Shown: in pieces, positions 50,359-59,482 of the stretch
Layout of the letters: the number at the start of each line of letters is the position of its first letter
How positions within the stretch are numbered: position 1 is the first letter of the stretch
From: Nocardia ignorata NBRC 108230
GTDB taxonomy: Bacteria > Actinomycetota > Actinomycetes > Mycobacteriales > Mycobacteriaceae
Assembly (NCBI RefSeq): GCF_001612905.1
Contig: NZ_BDBI01000026.1
Span: forward strand, 1 to 64,000
Direction: 5' to 3'
Length of the DNA: 64,000 nucleotides
Translations under genes and position numbers: made by a program
The notes under the pieces: model-generated
Seen by the model: only the letters and a program-made list of their open reading frames with translations
The model's database searches: none
What the model was told of the DNA's origin: nothing

Positions 50359-50522
50359 GTTTTGCCATCGAATGCCGCAGATCGGGTCCGTCGCGAGTCG
50401 AAACCGCGCGGGGTATTCGGCTATATTTGGCGCACTGCGCAATCGGGCGGTCGCGTCGGGAGTTGCGCGGCTACCCGATCGTGGTCTCCAGACCGACTTT
50501 TCACGACGAGTGGGGGATTCGC

Positions 50523-50852
50523 ATGACCGATCTCTCGGTGCAAACCGAAGGTGTCAACGCGTTCGCGACGACCAATGCCGGGGTGGCGGGGCAGATCGCG
50601 GCGGCGGGCAATTTCGACCTGGTCGCCAATGTCTCCGCGATGACACCCGTGTTCGGGCTCATCGGCGCCGACTACCTGGCGATGTTCGCGGCCGCGCAGG
50701 TGTTGCAGGCCAAGGACATCAATGAGCTGTCCGCCAAGTTCGGGTCGCTGTCGGACGCGGCGTTCCGCTCGTCGGTGACCTTCGACGCCACCGACATCGA
50801 CAACGCGGCGCAGATCGCGCGCCAGGCCGCCGGGATCGGGGGCGCGGCATGA
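50523..50852 (+). CDS. EspC-like type VII secretion substrate (WXG100-sized)
   Basis: 109-residue helical protein without signal peptide. The start MTDLSVQTEGVNAFA and the overall length and Ala-rich two-helix pattern resemble the EspC/DUF2580 family of ESX-associated proteins. Hydrophobic stretches (FGLIGADYLAMFAAAQVL) look amphipathic rather than membrane-spanning. These proteins usually fold with a larger partner and carry or complete its export signal. The next gene overlaps by four bases (ATGA), giving the usual substrate-pair arrangement. No ESX ATPase or channel gene is in the window. Confidence 0.65.
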   Translation: MTDLSVQTEGVNAFATTNAGVAGQIAAAGNFDLVANVSAMTPVFGLIGADYLAMFAAAQVLQAKDINELSAKFGSLSDAAFRSSVTFDATDIDNAAQIARQAAGIGGAA

Positions 50853-52489
50853 AGCCGCTGAGCGCGGACACCGGCGTGATCAGCCCGGAAGCGTCGCTGG
50901 CCACCGCCGAGACCGAGACACAGTCCGCGCTCGGCGCCGTGCCGCAGGAGCTGGCGGGTCAGGCCATTCTCGACGTGCCGCTGGTGCAGCTGCCCGAGGA
51001 CGTCGAGGAACCGGTCTTCACCCTCGCCCAGAAGATCACCGAGGAAACCCAGCAGGTCGGCATGCCGACCGGACTGCCCGGCCTCTCCGGGCTCGGTGCG
51101 GGCACGGACGCCCAGGACATTCTGACCGGTATCTCGGACGACGCGTCCTCGGCGCTCACCGACGTGCAGGGCGCGCTGAGCCAGGCCACGATCGACCCGT
51201 TCGGCACCGCCGAGACCCTGATGAACCAGGCCAGGAGCGCCGTCACCGGGGCGACGGGCGGCGCGGGTGGTGCGGGTGGTGCCTCGAACACCGGGGCCGG
51301 TGGCAACTCGGCCGCCGCGACCACCCTCACCGAAGACCCGGTCGCGGCCCTGATGAACGGCCTGTCGCTGCCCGCGCTGCCCGGCATCGAGACGCTGTTC
51401 CAGCCGTTCCTCGACCTGCTCAGCAGCTTCGGCACCGGCGTGTTCGGCTCGCTCGACCCCACCTCCATCCTGAGCAACTCCTCGGCCGTCATCGAACAGG
51501 CCATGACCCTGGCCCAGGGCGGCGTGAAAACCGTGCAGCAACTGTGGGAGGGCCAGGCCGCCGACGCCGCGACCACCGCCAGCCAGCAGGCGCAGGCCCA
51601 GGGGCAGGAGACCAGTCAGCGCGGCATCGACATCTCCGCGCTCACCCAGCAGGCGGCCGCGGTCGTGCAGACGGGCAACGCCCAGCTCACCTCCATCGCC
51701 ACCACCTTCGCCGCGCAGGCGACGGCGCTCGCCCCGACCATCATGCTGCCGCCCACCCAGGCCACGCTGATCGGCCTGGCGACGACCCACCTCGGCGAGG
51801 CGGTCACGGTCGTCAACGCCACCCGCGGCCAATTGGCCGGGTACACCGGTGAACTCAGCGGTGTGGTCGGTCAGCTCGCGAGCCAGAGCGGACTGCCCTC
51901 GCCGGAAGAGGTGCTCTCGGCCGCGTCCGAGAACATCGGCGAACCGCTGCTCACCCAGGCCGAGGACGCGCTGAGCAGCGCCACCGAGACCAGTGCGGCC
52001 AGCACCGGCGGCACCGGTGGAACCACCACCTCCCCGGCGGGCACCAGCCCGGCGGGCACCGGTGGCACGGGCGGCGGCGGTGGCTCGAGTGCCGCGCTCG
52101 GCGCCCTCGGTACCGCGCGCGGTGGCGGCGGTGGCGGAGGCGGTGGCGGCAGCTCGAGCGGCACTCCGAGCACCGGCTCGCCGAAGTCGACGGCACTGCC
52201 CGGCTCCGCGATGCCCGCCGCCGGTCGCGTGATGGCGACGGGACTCGGCACCGGGATGGGTGGTGCGAGCACCACGCCCGCGAGCGCGGGTTCCGGATTC
52301 ATGGGCGGCAGCCCGGGTGCGGCAGGCGCGGGCCAGCGCGCCAACGACGAGGAACACGGCCGCACGGTGCAGCCCTACCAGAGCCGCACCGGCAACGAAG
52401 ACCTCACCGGTCTCCTCGGCGAAGCCACGCCCGAGGTCATCGGCGCCGTCCACGAGGACGAACGCACCGCCGACGAAGACCGGTTCTGA
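50849..52489 (+). CDS. Large Gly/Ser-rich ESX-type partner protein with WxG motif
   Basis: 546-residue secreted-type protein, EspB/PPE-like in plan. Long Ala/Gln/Thr-rich helices make up the first 360 residues. A WEG motif (QLWEGQAADAATTASQQ) near residue 232 has the form of the WxG helix-turn-helix. A low-complexity Gly/Ser/Thr tract (about residues 378-440, with a run of ten glycines) follows. The C-terminal end is conserved-looking and acidic (TVQPYQSRTGNEDLTGLLG). No N-terminal signal peptide is present. Coupled to the EspC-like gene, so the two are probably co-folded and co-secreted. Confidence 0.65.
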   Translation: MKPLSADTGVISPEASLATAETETQSALGAVPQELAGQAILDVPLVQLPEDVEEPVFTLAQKITEETQQVGMPTGLPGLSGLGAGTDAQDILTGISDDASSALTDVQGALSQATIDPFGTAETLMNQARSAVTGATGGAGGAGGASNTGAGGNSAAATTLTEDPVAALMNGLSLPALPGIETLFQPFLDLLSSFGTGVFGSLDPTSILSNSSAVIEQAMTLAQGGVKTVQQLWEGQAADAATTASQQAQAQGQETSQRGIDISALTQQAAAVVQTGNAQLTSIATTFAAQATALAPTIMLPPTQATLIGLATTHLGEAVTVVNATRGQLAGYTGELSGVVGQLASQSGLPSPEEVLSAASENIGEPLLTQAEDALSSATETSAASTGGTGGTTTSPAGTSPAGTGGTGGGGGSSAALGALGTARGGGGGGGGGGSSSGTPSTGSPKSTALPGSAMPAAGRVMATGLGTGMGGASTTPASAGSGFMGGSPGAAGAGQRANDEEHGRTVQPYQSRTGNEDLTGLLGEATPEVIGAVHEDERTADEDRF

Positions 52490-52497
52490 TCGAGGTT

Positions 52498-52522
52498 CGC
52501 CCGCGGCCCGGCGCCGCGGGCG
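52498..52522. terminator. Bidirectional hairpin after the ESX-like pair
   Basis: 10-bp stem CGCCCGCGGC / GCCGCGGGCG with loop CCGGC, between the stop of the Gly/Ser-rich gene and the stop of the convergent secreted-protein gene. Confidence 0.65.
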
Positions 52523-52531
52523 GCCGTCGAC

Positions 52532-53026
52532 TCACTTCTTGAAGGCGTCGACCAGCTTCTTGGTGAGGTCGGTGAAACGCTTGCGCGCGGCCTGCTGCTC
52601 AGGGTTGAGGCCGTCGGCCGCGTCGGGAGAGTAGACCACCAGGTGGGCGTCCTCGGCCGGATCCTCGGTGAGCAGGTCGACGATCTGGGCGCCCTTGCCC
52701 TCACCGGCAGGGATGCCGAAGTCGATCTCCTGCAGCGCCTCGATCTCCTCGCGCGCGGCCGAGATCACGTCGGCGGCAACCTTTCCCCGCTCCTCCTTCG
52801 GCGCGGTCTCGGCCTTGCGGTCCTTACTCACCGCGTCGGGCCGGTACACGGCCGTGCCGTCGTCGAACACCTGCAGCACCGGCCGCAGATCGGTGCGTGT
52901 CGACCACCCGGCGGGGATGGTGGTGACACTGATCAGGGGTAGCGGCGCCGGTTCGGCATGGGCGAGCGCGCCCGCACCGGGCAGTGCGAGCGCGCAGACG
53001 AGCAGACCGATGATGGGCAGGCGCAT
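52532..53026 (-). CDS. Small secreted protein of unknown function
   Basis: 164-residue exported protein. A signal peptide MRLPIIGLLVCALALPGAGA has a likely cleavage at AHA-EP near residue 24. The mature part carries PAGWSTRTDLRPVLQVFDDGTAV in its first third and a charged helical C-terminus ending FKK. No cysteines remain in the mature part. No family is recognised. It reads in the same direction as the zinc-peptidase gene upstream, 45 bases away. Confidence 0.65.
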   Translation of the reverse strand: MRLPIIGLLVCALALPGAGALAHAEPAPLPLISVTTIPAGWSTRTDLRPVLQVFDDGTAVYRPDAVSKDRKAETAPKEERGKVAADVISAAREEIEALQEIDFGIPAGEGKGAQIVDLLTEDPAEDAHLVVYSPDAADGLNPEQQAARKRFTDLTKKLVDAFKK

Positions 53027-53071
53027 GGTTTCCCCTCGATGAAAAACGCTGTGTCGGATCGGGTTCGAGGG

Positions 53072-53998
53072 TCAGCGTAACCCGGGGGGATTGTTCAGGT
53101 CGGTGGCGGAATAGGTATCGCAGGACTGCACCGAACCACTTCGGTAACCGGCGAGGAACCACTTCTGGCGCTGATCAGAGGACCCGTGCGTCCACGATTC
53201 CGGATTCACGCCACGGCCCGCCGCACGCTGGATGCGGTCGTCGCCGACAGCGTTGGCGGCCGACAGCGCGTCGCGGATGTCATTGTCCGACAACGGCTTC
53301 AGGAACGGCTGCGTGCTGCCCGGCGCGTTCTGCTTGTCGGCGAAATGCGCCCACATGCCCGCATAGCAGTCGGCCTGCAGTTCGGTGCGCACCGCACCGG
53401 ATTCGGGTCCGCGCGGATCCTGCTGCGCGCGGCCGATATCGCCGAGCTGGTTCTGGATGTGATGGCCGACCTCGTGGGCGACCACGTACTCCTGCGCCAG
53501 CGGCCCGGCACTCGCGCCGAACCGGTCGACGAGTTCCTGGAAGAAGCTGGTGTCGAAGTAGGCGGTGCGATCGGCGGGGCAGTAGAACGGGCCGACATCG
53601 CTGGTCGCGTTACCACACCCGGTGTTCACCGCCCCCGTGAACAGGACGAGTTCGGGCCGTACGTACCGCTGACCGGTCTGCTTGGGCAGTTCCGCACCCC
53701 ACACCGCGTCCAGGCTCTGCGCGGTGAGCACCACCCGGCAGTCGACGTACTTGTTCGCATCGGCACCGGTTTTGCAGTGTTCAGGCGTCCCGGCGGTGAC
53801 ATCGCCGCCCTGGTACTGACCGCCGGACAGGCCGGTTCCGTTGCCGGACCCGGTCAGGTCGACGCCGAACAGCAGGCCGACCACCAGCAGGATCAGCCCA
53901 CCCGCGCCACCACCGACGGCCAGCTTGCCGCCCATCCCGGGTCCGCCGCCCGAGGATGCCCGGCCCGGATCGATCTGCATACCCTCGTTGAAGGTCAT
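53072..53998 (-). CDS. YpfJ-type neutral zinc metallopeptidase
   Basis: 308-residue membrane-anchored peptidase-like protein. A short Gly-rich N-terminus leads to one transmembrane helix (about residues 28-48) and an external catalytic domain. The zinc motif is VVAHEVGHHIQN (HExxH), with a third ligand probably in TELQADCYAGMW. Four or more cysteines suggest disulfides. It corresponds to M. tuberculosis Rv2575, which also lies close to aspS. ATG 53998 gives MTFNEGMQID, a typical start of this family. The substrate is unknown. Confidence 0.88.
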   Translation of the reverse strand: MTFNEGMQIDPGRASSGGGPGMGGKLAVGGGAGGLILLVVGLLFGVDLTGSGNGTGLSGGQYQGGDVTAGTPEHCKTGADANKYVDCRVVLTAQSLDAVWGAELPKQTGQRYVRPELVLFTGAVNTGCGNATSDVGPFYCPADRTAYFDTSFFQELVDRFGASAGPLAQEYVVAHEVGHHIQNQLGDIGRAQQDPRGPESGAVRTELQADCYAGMWAHFADKQNAPGSTQPFLKPLSDNDIRDALSAANAVGDDRIQRAAGRGVNPESWTHGSSDQRQKWFLAGYRSGSVQSCDTYSATDLNNPPGLR

Positions 53999-54122
53999 CG
54001 CGGTACTCGCCTTCGCTCGGTTGTCCACTGCCCTGCAGCACCATTGGCCACCGCGCGCGCAGCCGTCGCGCAGGGCGCGCGACAAGCTTGACACGGCGCG
54101 GAAGATATCGGTTTTCCCTCGC

Positions 54123-54144
54123 CCATCGTGTCTCACTACGATGG
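54123..54144. promoter_or_regulatory. Inverted repeat upstream of aspS
   Basis: CCATCGT-(8)-ACGATGG, 50 bases before the aspS start, with TACGAT (-10-like TANNNT) inside the right arm. Could be an operator or leader hairpin. It has no T-box consensus features. Confidence 0.3.
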
Positions 54145-54194
54145 TCGTGCGCCGGGTGTTCTCCACGGTGCGAAAAATCGTCGAAAGGAATACC

Positions 54195-55997
54195 GTGCTG
54201 CGCACCCACTTGGCTGGTTCGCTGCGAAGCGAGCACGCCGGTCAGACCGTCACCCTCACCGGCTGGGTGGCCCGGCGGCGTGACCACGGTGGCGTGATCT
54301 TCATCGATCTGCGTGACGCCTCGGGAGTCGCGCAGGCGGTGTTCCGCGAAGGCGAGGCGGCCGAGCAGGCCCACAAGCTGCGCGCGGAGTACTGCGTGCA
54401 GATCACCGGTGTGGTGGAGCAGCGTCCCGACGGCAACGAGAACCCCGAACTGCCGACCGGCCAGATCGAGGTCGACGTCCGCGAACTGGTCGTGCTCAAC
54501 GAGAGCGCGCCGCTGCCGTTCCAGCTCGACGAGACCCCCGGCGACGAGGCCCGCCTCAAGTACCGCTACCTCGACCTGCGCCGCGAGGGTCCCGGCCACG
54601 CCATCCGCCTGCGGTCCAAGGTCAACGCCGCCGCCCGCGAGGTGCTCGGCGCCCACGAGTTCATCGAGGTCGAGACCCCGACGCTCACCCGGTCCACCCC
54701 GGAAGGCGCCCGCGACTTCCTGGTCCCCGCCCGCCTGCAGCCGGGCAGCTTCTACGCGCTGCCGCAGAGCCCGCAGCTGTTCAAGCAGCTGCTGATGGTC
54801 GGCGGTATCGAGCGCTACTACCAGATCGCGCGCTGCTACCGCGACGAGGACTTCCGCGCCGACCGTCAGCCGGAGTTCACCCAGCTCGACATCGAGATGA
54901 GCTTCGTGCGCCAGGAGGACGTGATCCTGCTGGCCGAGGACATCCTCACCGCGCTGTGGAAGCTGGTCGGCCACGACATCGTCACCCCGATCCCGCACAT
55001 GACCTACGCGGAGGCGATGCGCCGCTTCGGTTCCGACAAGCCCGACCTGCGCTTCGGTATCGAGATCACCGAGTGCACCGACTACTTCAAGGAGACCCCG
55101 TTCCGGGTGTTCCAAGCCGAGTACGTGGGCGCGGTGGTGATGCCTGGTGGCGCGAGCCAGCCGCGCCGTCAGCTCGATGCCTGGCAGGAGTGGGCCAAGC
55201 AGCGCGGCGCCAAGGGTCTCGCGTACATCCTGATCAACGAGGACGGCACTCTCGGCGGCCCGGTCGCCAAGAACCTGTCCGACGCCGAGCGCGAGGGCCT
55301 GGCCAAGCACGTGGGTGCTGAGCCCGGTGACTGCGTGTTCTTCGCCGCCGGACCGACTAAGGCACAGCGTGCCCTGCTCGGTGCCGCGCGCGGCGAGATC
55401 GCCCGCAAGTGCGACCTGATCGACCCGAACGCCTGGGCCTTCGTCTGGATCGTCGACGCACCGATGTTCGAGCCGGCCGCCGAGGCCACCGCGAGCGGCG
55501 ACGTGGCCCTGGGCCATTCGTCCTGGACCGCGGTGCACCATGCCTTCACCTCGCCCAAGCCGGAGTCGATGGACACCTTCGACACCGACCCGGGTTCGGC
55601 GCTGGCCTACGCCTACGACATCGTCTGCAACGGCAACGAGATCGGCGGCGGTTCCATCCGTATCCACCGCCGTGACGTGCAGGAACGGGTGTTCGCGGTG
55701 ATGGGCATCGATCACGACGAGGCCCAGGAGAAGTTCGGCTTCCTGCTCGACGCCTTCTCCTACGGCGCCCCGCCCATGGGCGGTATCGCCTTCGGCTGGG
55801 ACCGCATCACCGCCCTGCTGGCCGGGGAGGACTCGATCCGCGAGGTGATCGCGTTCCCGAAGACCGGTGGCGGCGTCGACCCGCTCACCGACGCGCCCGC
55901 GCCGATCACCGCCCAGCAGCGCAAGGAAGCGGGCATCGACGCCAAGCCCGAGGTCAAGGGCGGCGACGCGCCGAAAGCTGTTGCGGCGCAGAAGTAG
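54195..55997 (+). CDS. aspS: Aspartyl-tRNA synthetase
   Basis: 600-residue class IIb synthetase of the bacterial long type. The N-terminal OB-fold anticodon domain begins MLRTHLAGSL. Motif 2 is CYRDEDFRADRQPEFTQLD near residue 215. A GAD-type insertion lies in the middle, and motif 3 is PPMGGIAFGWDRI near residue 525. GTG 54195 has GAAAGGA upstream. The C-terminal 40 residues are an Ala/Lys-rich extension. Corresponds to Rv2572c; actinobacteria of this group often use this enzyme for both Asp and Asn tRNAs, which the sequence alone does not settle. Confidence 0.96.
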   Translation: MLRTHLAGSLRSEHAGQTVTLTGWVARRRDHGGVIFIDLRDASGVAQAVFREGEAAEQAHKLRAEYCVQITGVVEQRPDGNENPELPTGQIEVDVRELVVLNESAPLPFQLDETPGDEARLKYRYLDLRREGPGHAIRLRSKVNAAAREVLGAHEFIEVETPTLTRSTPEGARDFLVPARLQPGSFYALPQSPQLFKQLLMVGGIERYYQIARCYRDEDFRADRQPEFTQLDIEMSFVRQEDVILLAEDILTALWKLVGHDIVTPIPHMTYAEAMRRFGSDKPDLRFGIEITECTDYFKETPFRVFQAEYVGAVVMPGGASQPRRQLDAWQEWAKQRGAKGLAYILINEDGTLGGPVAKNLSDAEREGLAKHVGAEPGDCVFFAAGPTKAQRALLGAARGEIARKCDLIDPNAWAFVWIVDAPMFEPAAEATASGDVALGHSSWTAVHHAFTSPKPESMDTFDTDPGSALAYAYDIVCNGNEIGGGSIRIHRRDVQERVFAVMGIDHDEAQEKFGFLLDAFSYGAPPMGGIAFGWDRITALLAGEDSIREVIAFPKTGGGVDPLTDAPAPITAQQRKEAGIDAKPEVKGGDAPKAVAAQK

Positions 55998-56065
55998 CGA
56001 CCGGAAAGCGGCACCGGTAGCTTCTGGGATGGTCCCGTGGGGGACCGGTGACCAGGAGGCTATCG

Positions 56066-57034
56066 GTGCTGCATCTGCGCATAATCAGTCCACCCGAGCA
56101 GACCGCTGAGCTGGTCCGTCTCCTCGAAGCCGATGCGGGCGTCACCCATCTGACGGTGGCGCCCGGCATCGCGGTCGACCCCGGCGGCGACCTCGTCCAG
56201 GCCGACATCGCCCGCGAGGCGGCCAACAAGATCCTCGACGACGTGAAGTCGCTCGGACTGGTCCACACCGGTGGCATCACGCTGGGGCCGGTGGAAGCGG
56301 TGCTGTCCGACGCCGCCGACCGCGCGGTCCACGCGGCGCCCGGCGATCCGAGCGACGCCGTGGTCTGGGAGCAGCTGCTCGTGGAGACCCACGAGGAGTC
56401 CTCGCTCAACTCCACCTTCCTCGCGTTCTTGACCATCGCGTGCCTGCTCGCCTCGATCGGGGTGGCGACGAATTCGCCCGTCACCATCGTCGGCGCGATG
56501 GTGGTCGGCCCGGAGTTCGGGCCGCTGGCCGCGCTGTCGGTCGCGCTCGTCCGCCGCAATTGGCGGCTGGCCCGGCGGTCGATGATCGCGTTGGCCGTGG
56601 CGTTTCCCGTCGCGATGACGATCACGTTGTTCGCCACCATGCTGTGGGAGCGGCTGGGCTGGATCACCATCGAAGGTGTGATGGACGCGCACAATGTCGA
56701 CTTCATCTACCAGGTCGGGCCGTTCTCCCTGGTCGTGGCCCTGCTGGCCGGGGCGGCAGGCATGCTCTCGCTGGTCACCGCGAAATCGGCCGCCCTGATC
56801 GGGGTGTTCATCTCGGTGACCACCGTGCCCGCGGCAGGCTATGCGGTGGTGGCCGCGACGCTCGGTCAGTGGCACCGGGCGTTCGAGTCGGCGGGTCAGC
56901 TCGCGGTGAACCTGATCGGCATCGTGGTTGCCGGTGTACTCGTGCTGGAACTGCGACCGCGTGCGGGCGACGAATCAGGCCCGATCGGCCGCTTCAAACG
57001 GGCGATCGGGATGCGCACCCCGCTCGAACACTAG
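56066..57034 (+). CDS. DUF389 family membrane protein
   Basis: 322-residue protein. Residues 1-110 are a soluble ferredoxin-like part (VLHLRIISPPEQTAEL). The rest has five to six transmembrane helices with the DUF389 core SSLNSTFLAFLTIACLLA, NSPVTIVGAMVVGPEFGPL and LVRRNWRLARR. The function of the family is unknown. AGGAGG at 56054-56059 fixes the GTG at 56066 over GTG 56048. Its stop overlaps the stop of the convergent gene in a shared CTAG. Confidence 0.85.
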   Translation: MLHLRIISPPEQTAELVRLLEADAGVTHLTVAPGIAVDPGGDLVQADIAREAANKILDDVKSLGLVHTGGITLGPVEAVLSDAADRAVHAAPGDPSDAVVWEQLLVETHEESSLNSTFLAFLTIACLLASIGVATNSPVTIVGAMVVGPEFGPLAALSVALVRRNWRLARRSMIALAVAFPVAMTITLFATMLWERLGWITIEGVMDAHNVDFIYQVGPFSLVVALLAGAAGMLSLVTAKSAALIGVFISVTTVPAAGYAVVAATLGQWHRAFESAGQLAVNLIGIVVAGVLVLELRPRAGDESGPIGRFKRAIGMRTPLEH

Positions 57035-58050
57035 ACGCGGGCGACCGGCCCGGCGGTGAGCATCCGGTAGGCGTAGGTGACCGCGATGGCGCACACCGGC
57101 CCCGCGACGAACAGGCCGATCCCGCAGGCGAGTACACCGACGAAGGTGACGAGCATGATGGTGAGGAACAGCAGCACCGAGGCCCACAGGTTGGCCAGCA
57201 CCAGCATGCCGCTCGCCTTGATCGCCTCGACCGGTCCGTAGTCCTGGTCGATCACGAAGTGCAGCGAGAACATGCACAGGAACCCGACGATCACCCCCGG
57301 CGCCAGGCACAGCGCGGACGCGAGCAGGGTCGCGCTGAACGCCAGCAGTGCCGTGAGCAACACGTTGCCCGCGTTCACGAAACGGAAGAACGACCCGAAA
57401 GCCGGTGGATATCCGTCTGTTTCGTACAGCGCTCCACGCACCATCGCCGCCTGCAGCAACCACAGTGCAACCAGCACGACCAGGAACAGGAACAGCACGC
57501 TCAACGGCGAGGTGGGGTTCACGATCTGGACGATCGCGAGCGCACCGAGGTAGATGAGCACACCGACGCCGATGATGCCGAGCCACGGTCCGGGGTTGGT
57601 GCGGAAGCGTTCCACGCCGTAGCTCAGGGACTGCCCGATATCGAGCGCCTGTGCTCCCGAATGGAGGTAACCCGACGGCTGCCCGGGCTGCCCCGGCGAC
57701 ACGCCACCGGCGGGGGCCGTGGCGAAACCCGAGGTTTCCGGTTTCTCCTGTGGCACCGCATAACCCGGGCCGGTGCCCGGCTGACCGTAGTGCGGTGCGC
57801 CCATTCCCGATCCGGCAACCGACGGCGGGGGTTCGACCGGTTCGCTGCCGTACTGGGCGGCACCCGGTCCTTCGAACTGCGGATAGCCTGCGCCACCGGC
57901 CATTCCGTGCCTGCCCGTCCCGGAACTCGGGGCGGGGGGCCGATCGGGTCCTTCGTGGCGTCCGGTGCCGTGGGCGAATTGCCCGCTACCGCCGGGCGCA
58001 GGCGACCCACCCGGTGAATCGCTCGATGCGGCGGACGGTGTGTCGGTCAC
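57031..58050 (-). CDS. Pro/Gly-rich membrane protein (Rv2560-like)
   Basis: 339-residue protein. About 135 N-terminal residues are rich in Pro, Gly, Ser, Gln and Tyr and likely disordered in the cytoplasm. Six hydrophobic segments of the DUF975/GYF type follow, including LGIIGVGVLIYLGALAIV and LCLAPGVIVGFLCMFSL. M. tuberculosis Rv2560, described as a proline/glycine-rich membrane protein, lies next to the rarA homologue Rv2559c, so this is probably its counterpart. GTG start at 58050. A 193-base divergent gap separates it from the kinase-like gene. Confidence 0.75.
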   Translation of the reverse strand: MTDTPSAASSDSPGGSPAPGGSGQFAHGTGRHEGPDRPPAPSSGTGRHGMAGGAGYPQFEGPGAAQYGSEPVEPPPSVAGSGMGAPHYGQPGTGPGYAVPQEKPETSGFATAPAGGVSPGQPGQPSGYLHSGAQALDIGQSLSYGVERFRTNPGPWLGIIGVGVLIYLGALAIVQIVNPTSPLSVLFLFLVVLVALWLLQAAMVRGALYETDGYPPAFGSFFRFVNAGNVLLTALLAFSATLLASALCLAPGVIVGFLCMFSLHFVIDQDYGPVEAIKASGMLVLANLWASVLLFLTIMLVTFVGVLACGIGLFVAGPVCAIAVTYAYRMLTAGPVARV

Positions 58051-58243
58051 TGTGGTAGACCTTTCGACTCAACCGGTTTGCGGTGTGGCGCACTGCAGTT
58101 GACGTCGAGAAAACCCGACGAGCGACAGATGTGTCAAGCGAACAGGCACACTCGCGCAACCGCGGTGCCAACACGCCGGGCGACGCGGAAAGGTTGCGTA
58201 ACCGCTCGCTAGAAGTGACCAGGTACGAGTAGCTTGAGAGGCG

Positions 58244-59413
58244 ATGACCGCACTATTGGCCGAACGCGCCGCCGACGTCGTGTCCGCAGCACAACAGTTG
58301 CTCACAAAGCGAATGGGTGCTGCGGTGAAGCTGAGTGATCCAGTGGAGCTCAGTGGTAGTGGCAGGACCACTGTCCTGCGGGTGCGTGTCGCGGAGAACG
58401 CTTTCTCGCTCCCGCGCACGCTGATCGTGAAGCAGGTGCGTGGCTCCGCGCAGGACCGCGTCACCGGTGGTATGGCACCGGGCGTCGCCAGCATCGACGC
58501 GGCATTCCTGCGCGAGGCGGTGTCCTACCAGTTCACCACCGCCCTGAGCCGCGAACATCGCCCCGGCGCCTATCTCATCGCGCACAGCGTGCCCGACCGC
58601 ATCCTCGTGCTCTCGGACCTCGGCGACAACGCGCTGCTCACCTCGGTGCTCGCCGCGCGCGCCGAACCGGGCACCCGCAACGCGCTGATGGCGTTCGCGC
58701 AGGCACTCGGTCGCATGCACGCCGCGACCGTCGGCCGCGAACCGGACTTCATCGCGCTGATGCGGCGGGTCGACTCGGCACACCGCGTCGACGGCATCGC
58801 CCAGCAGGCGCAGGCCGCGATCGCCGAGGTGCCGGGTCTGCTCGAGGCGGAACTCGGCATCGAGGTGCCCGGTGAGATCGCCGAACGCATCGTGCACGGC
58901 AACCGGTTGTTCACCGCGGGCCGCTACCGCGCGTTCAGCCCGTCGGATCTGTGCCCGGACAACGTCATCATGAACGACGAGGGCGCCCGGTTCCTCGACT
59001 ACGAGTGGGGCGGTTTCCGCGACGCGACCCTCGACATCGCGTACGCGCTGGTGTCGTTCCCCGGGTGCCTGTGTGACTTCGAACTGTCGCGCGGCCGGGC
59101 CAAGGAGATGGTCGAGGCGTGGCGTTCGGCCGTGGTCGGCGTGTGGCCCTCGCTGGCCGACGACAGGGTGCTGGCCGAACGGATCCTCGAGGCCCGCCTG
59201 ATCTGGGTGTGGTTGTCGACCTACTGGTTCCTGCCCGCCGACCACACCCGCATCGCCACGGCCCGCGAGCACGGTCTGTCCGTGCCGCGATCGGAAGCGC
59301 TGATCAACCGCTGGTCGGCGCTGGCCGAGGACGCGCGGGTCACCGGCGACGACGCGGTCGGCGACTTCGCCGAACAGGTGTCGGCGATGCTCGAGGAACG
59401 CTGGTCGGAGTGA
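58244..59413 (+). CDS. APH-fold phosphotransferase-like protein, atypical Brenner motif
   Basis: 389-residue protein of the aminoglycoside-phosphotransferase/choline-kinase fold. The phosphate-binding Lys may be in LIVKQVRG (residue about 64). The catalytic loop, normally HGDLxPxN, reads PSDLCPDN: Asp and Asn are kept but the His-Gly is Pro-Ser. The metal motif DFE appears as FLDYEWGG. Such proteins phosphorylate small molecules, but the substrate is unknown and activity is uncertain. ATG 58244 lies close behind GAGAGG. A TAGCTT at 58230-58235 would suit a near-leaderless transcript. Confidence 0.7.
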   Translation: MTALLAERAADVVSAAQQLLTKRMGAAVKLSDPVELSGSGRTTVLRVRVAENAFSLPRTLIVKQVRGSAQDRVTGGMAPGVASIDAAFLREAVSYQFTTALSREHRPGAYLIAHSVPDRILVLSDLGDNALLTSVLAARAEPGTRNALMAFAQALGRMHAATVGREPDFIALMRRVDSAHRVDGIAQQAQAAIAEVPGLLEAELGIEVPGEIAERIVHGNRLFTAGRYRAFSPSDLCPDNVIMNDEGARFLDYEWGGFRDATLDIAYALVSFPGCLCDFELSRGRAKEMVEAWRSAVVGVWPSLADDRVLAERILEARLIWVWLSTYWFLPADHTRIATAREHGLSVPRSEALINRWSALAEDARVTGDDAVGDFAEQVSAMLEERWSE

Positions 59414-59482
59414 GAACGTAGCTCCCCACATGGTCCCCGACGCGGAGTAGCGTCGGCGGGGATCCGAGAGTTGGGAGCAGAC

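Noticed and set aside
54000..54194. T-box or other riboswitch upstream of aspS
   Set aside because: No T-box consensus or specifier-type stem could be found; only a short inverted repeat is present.
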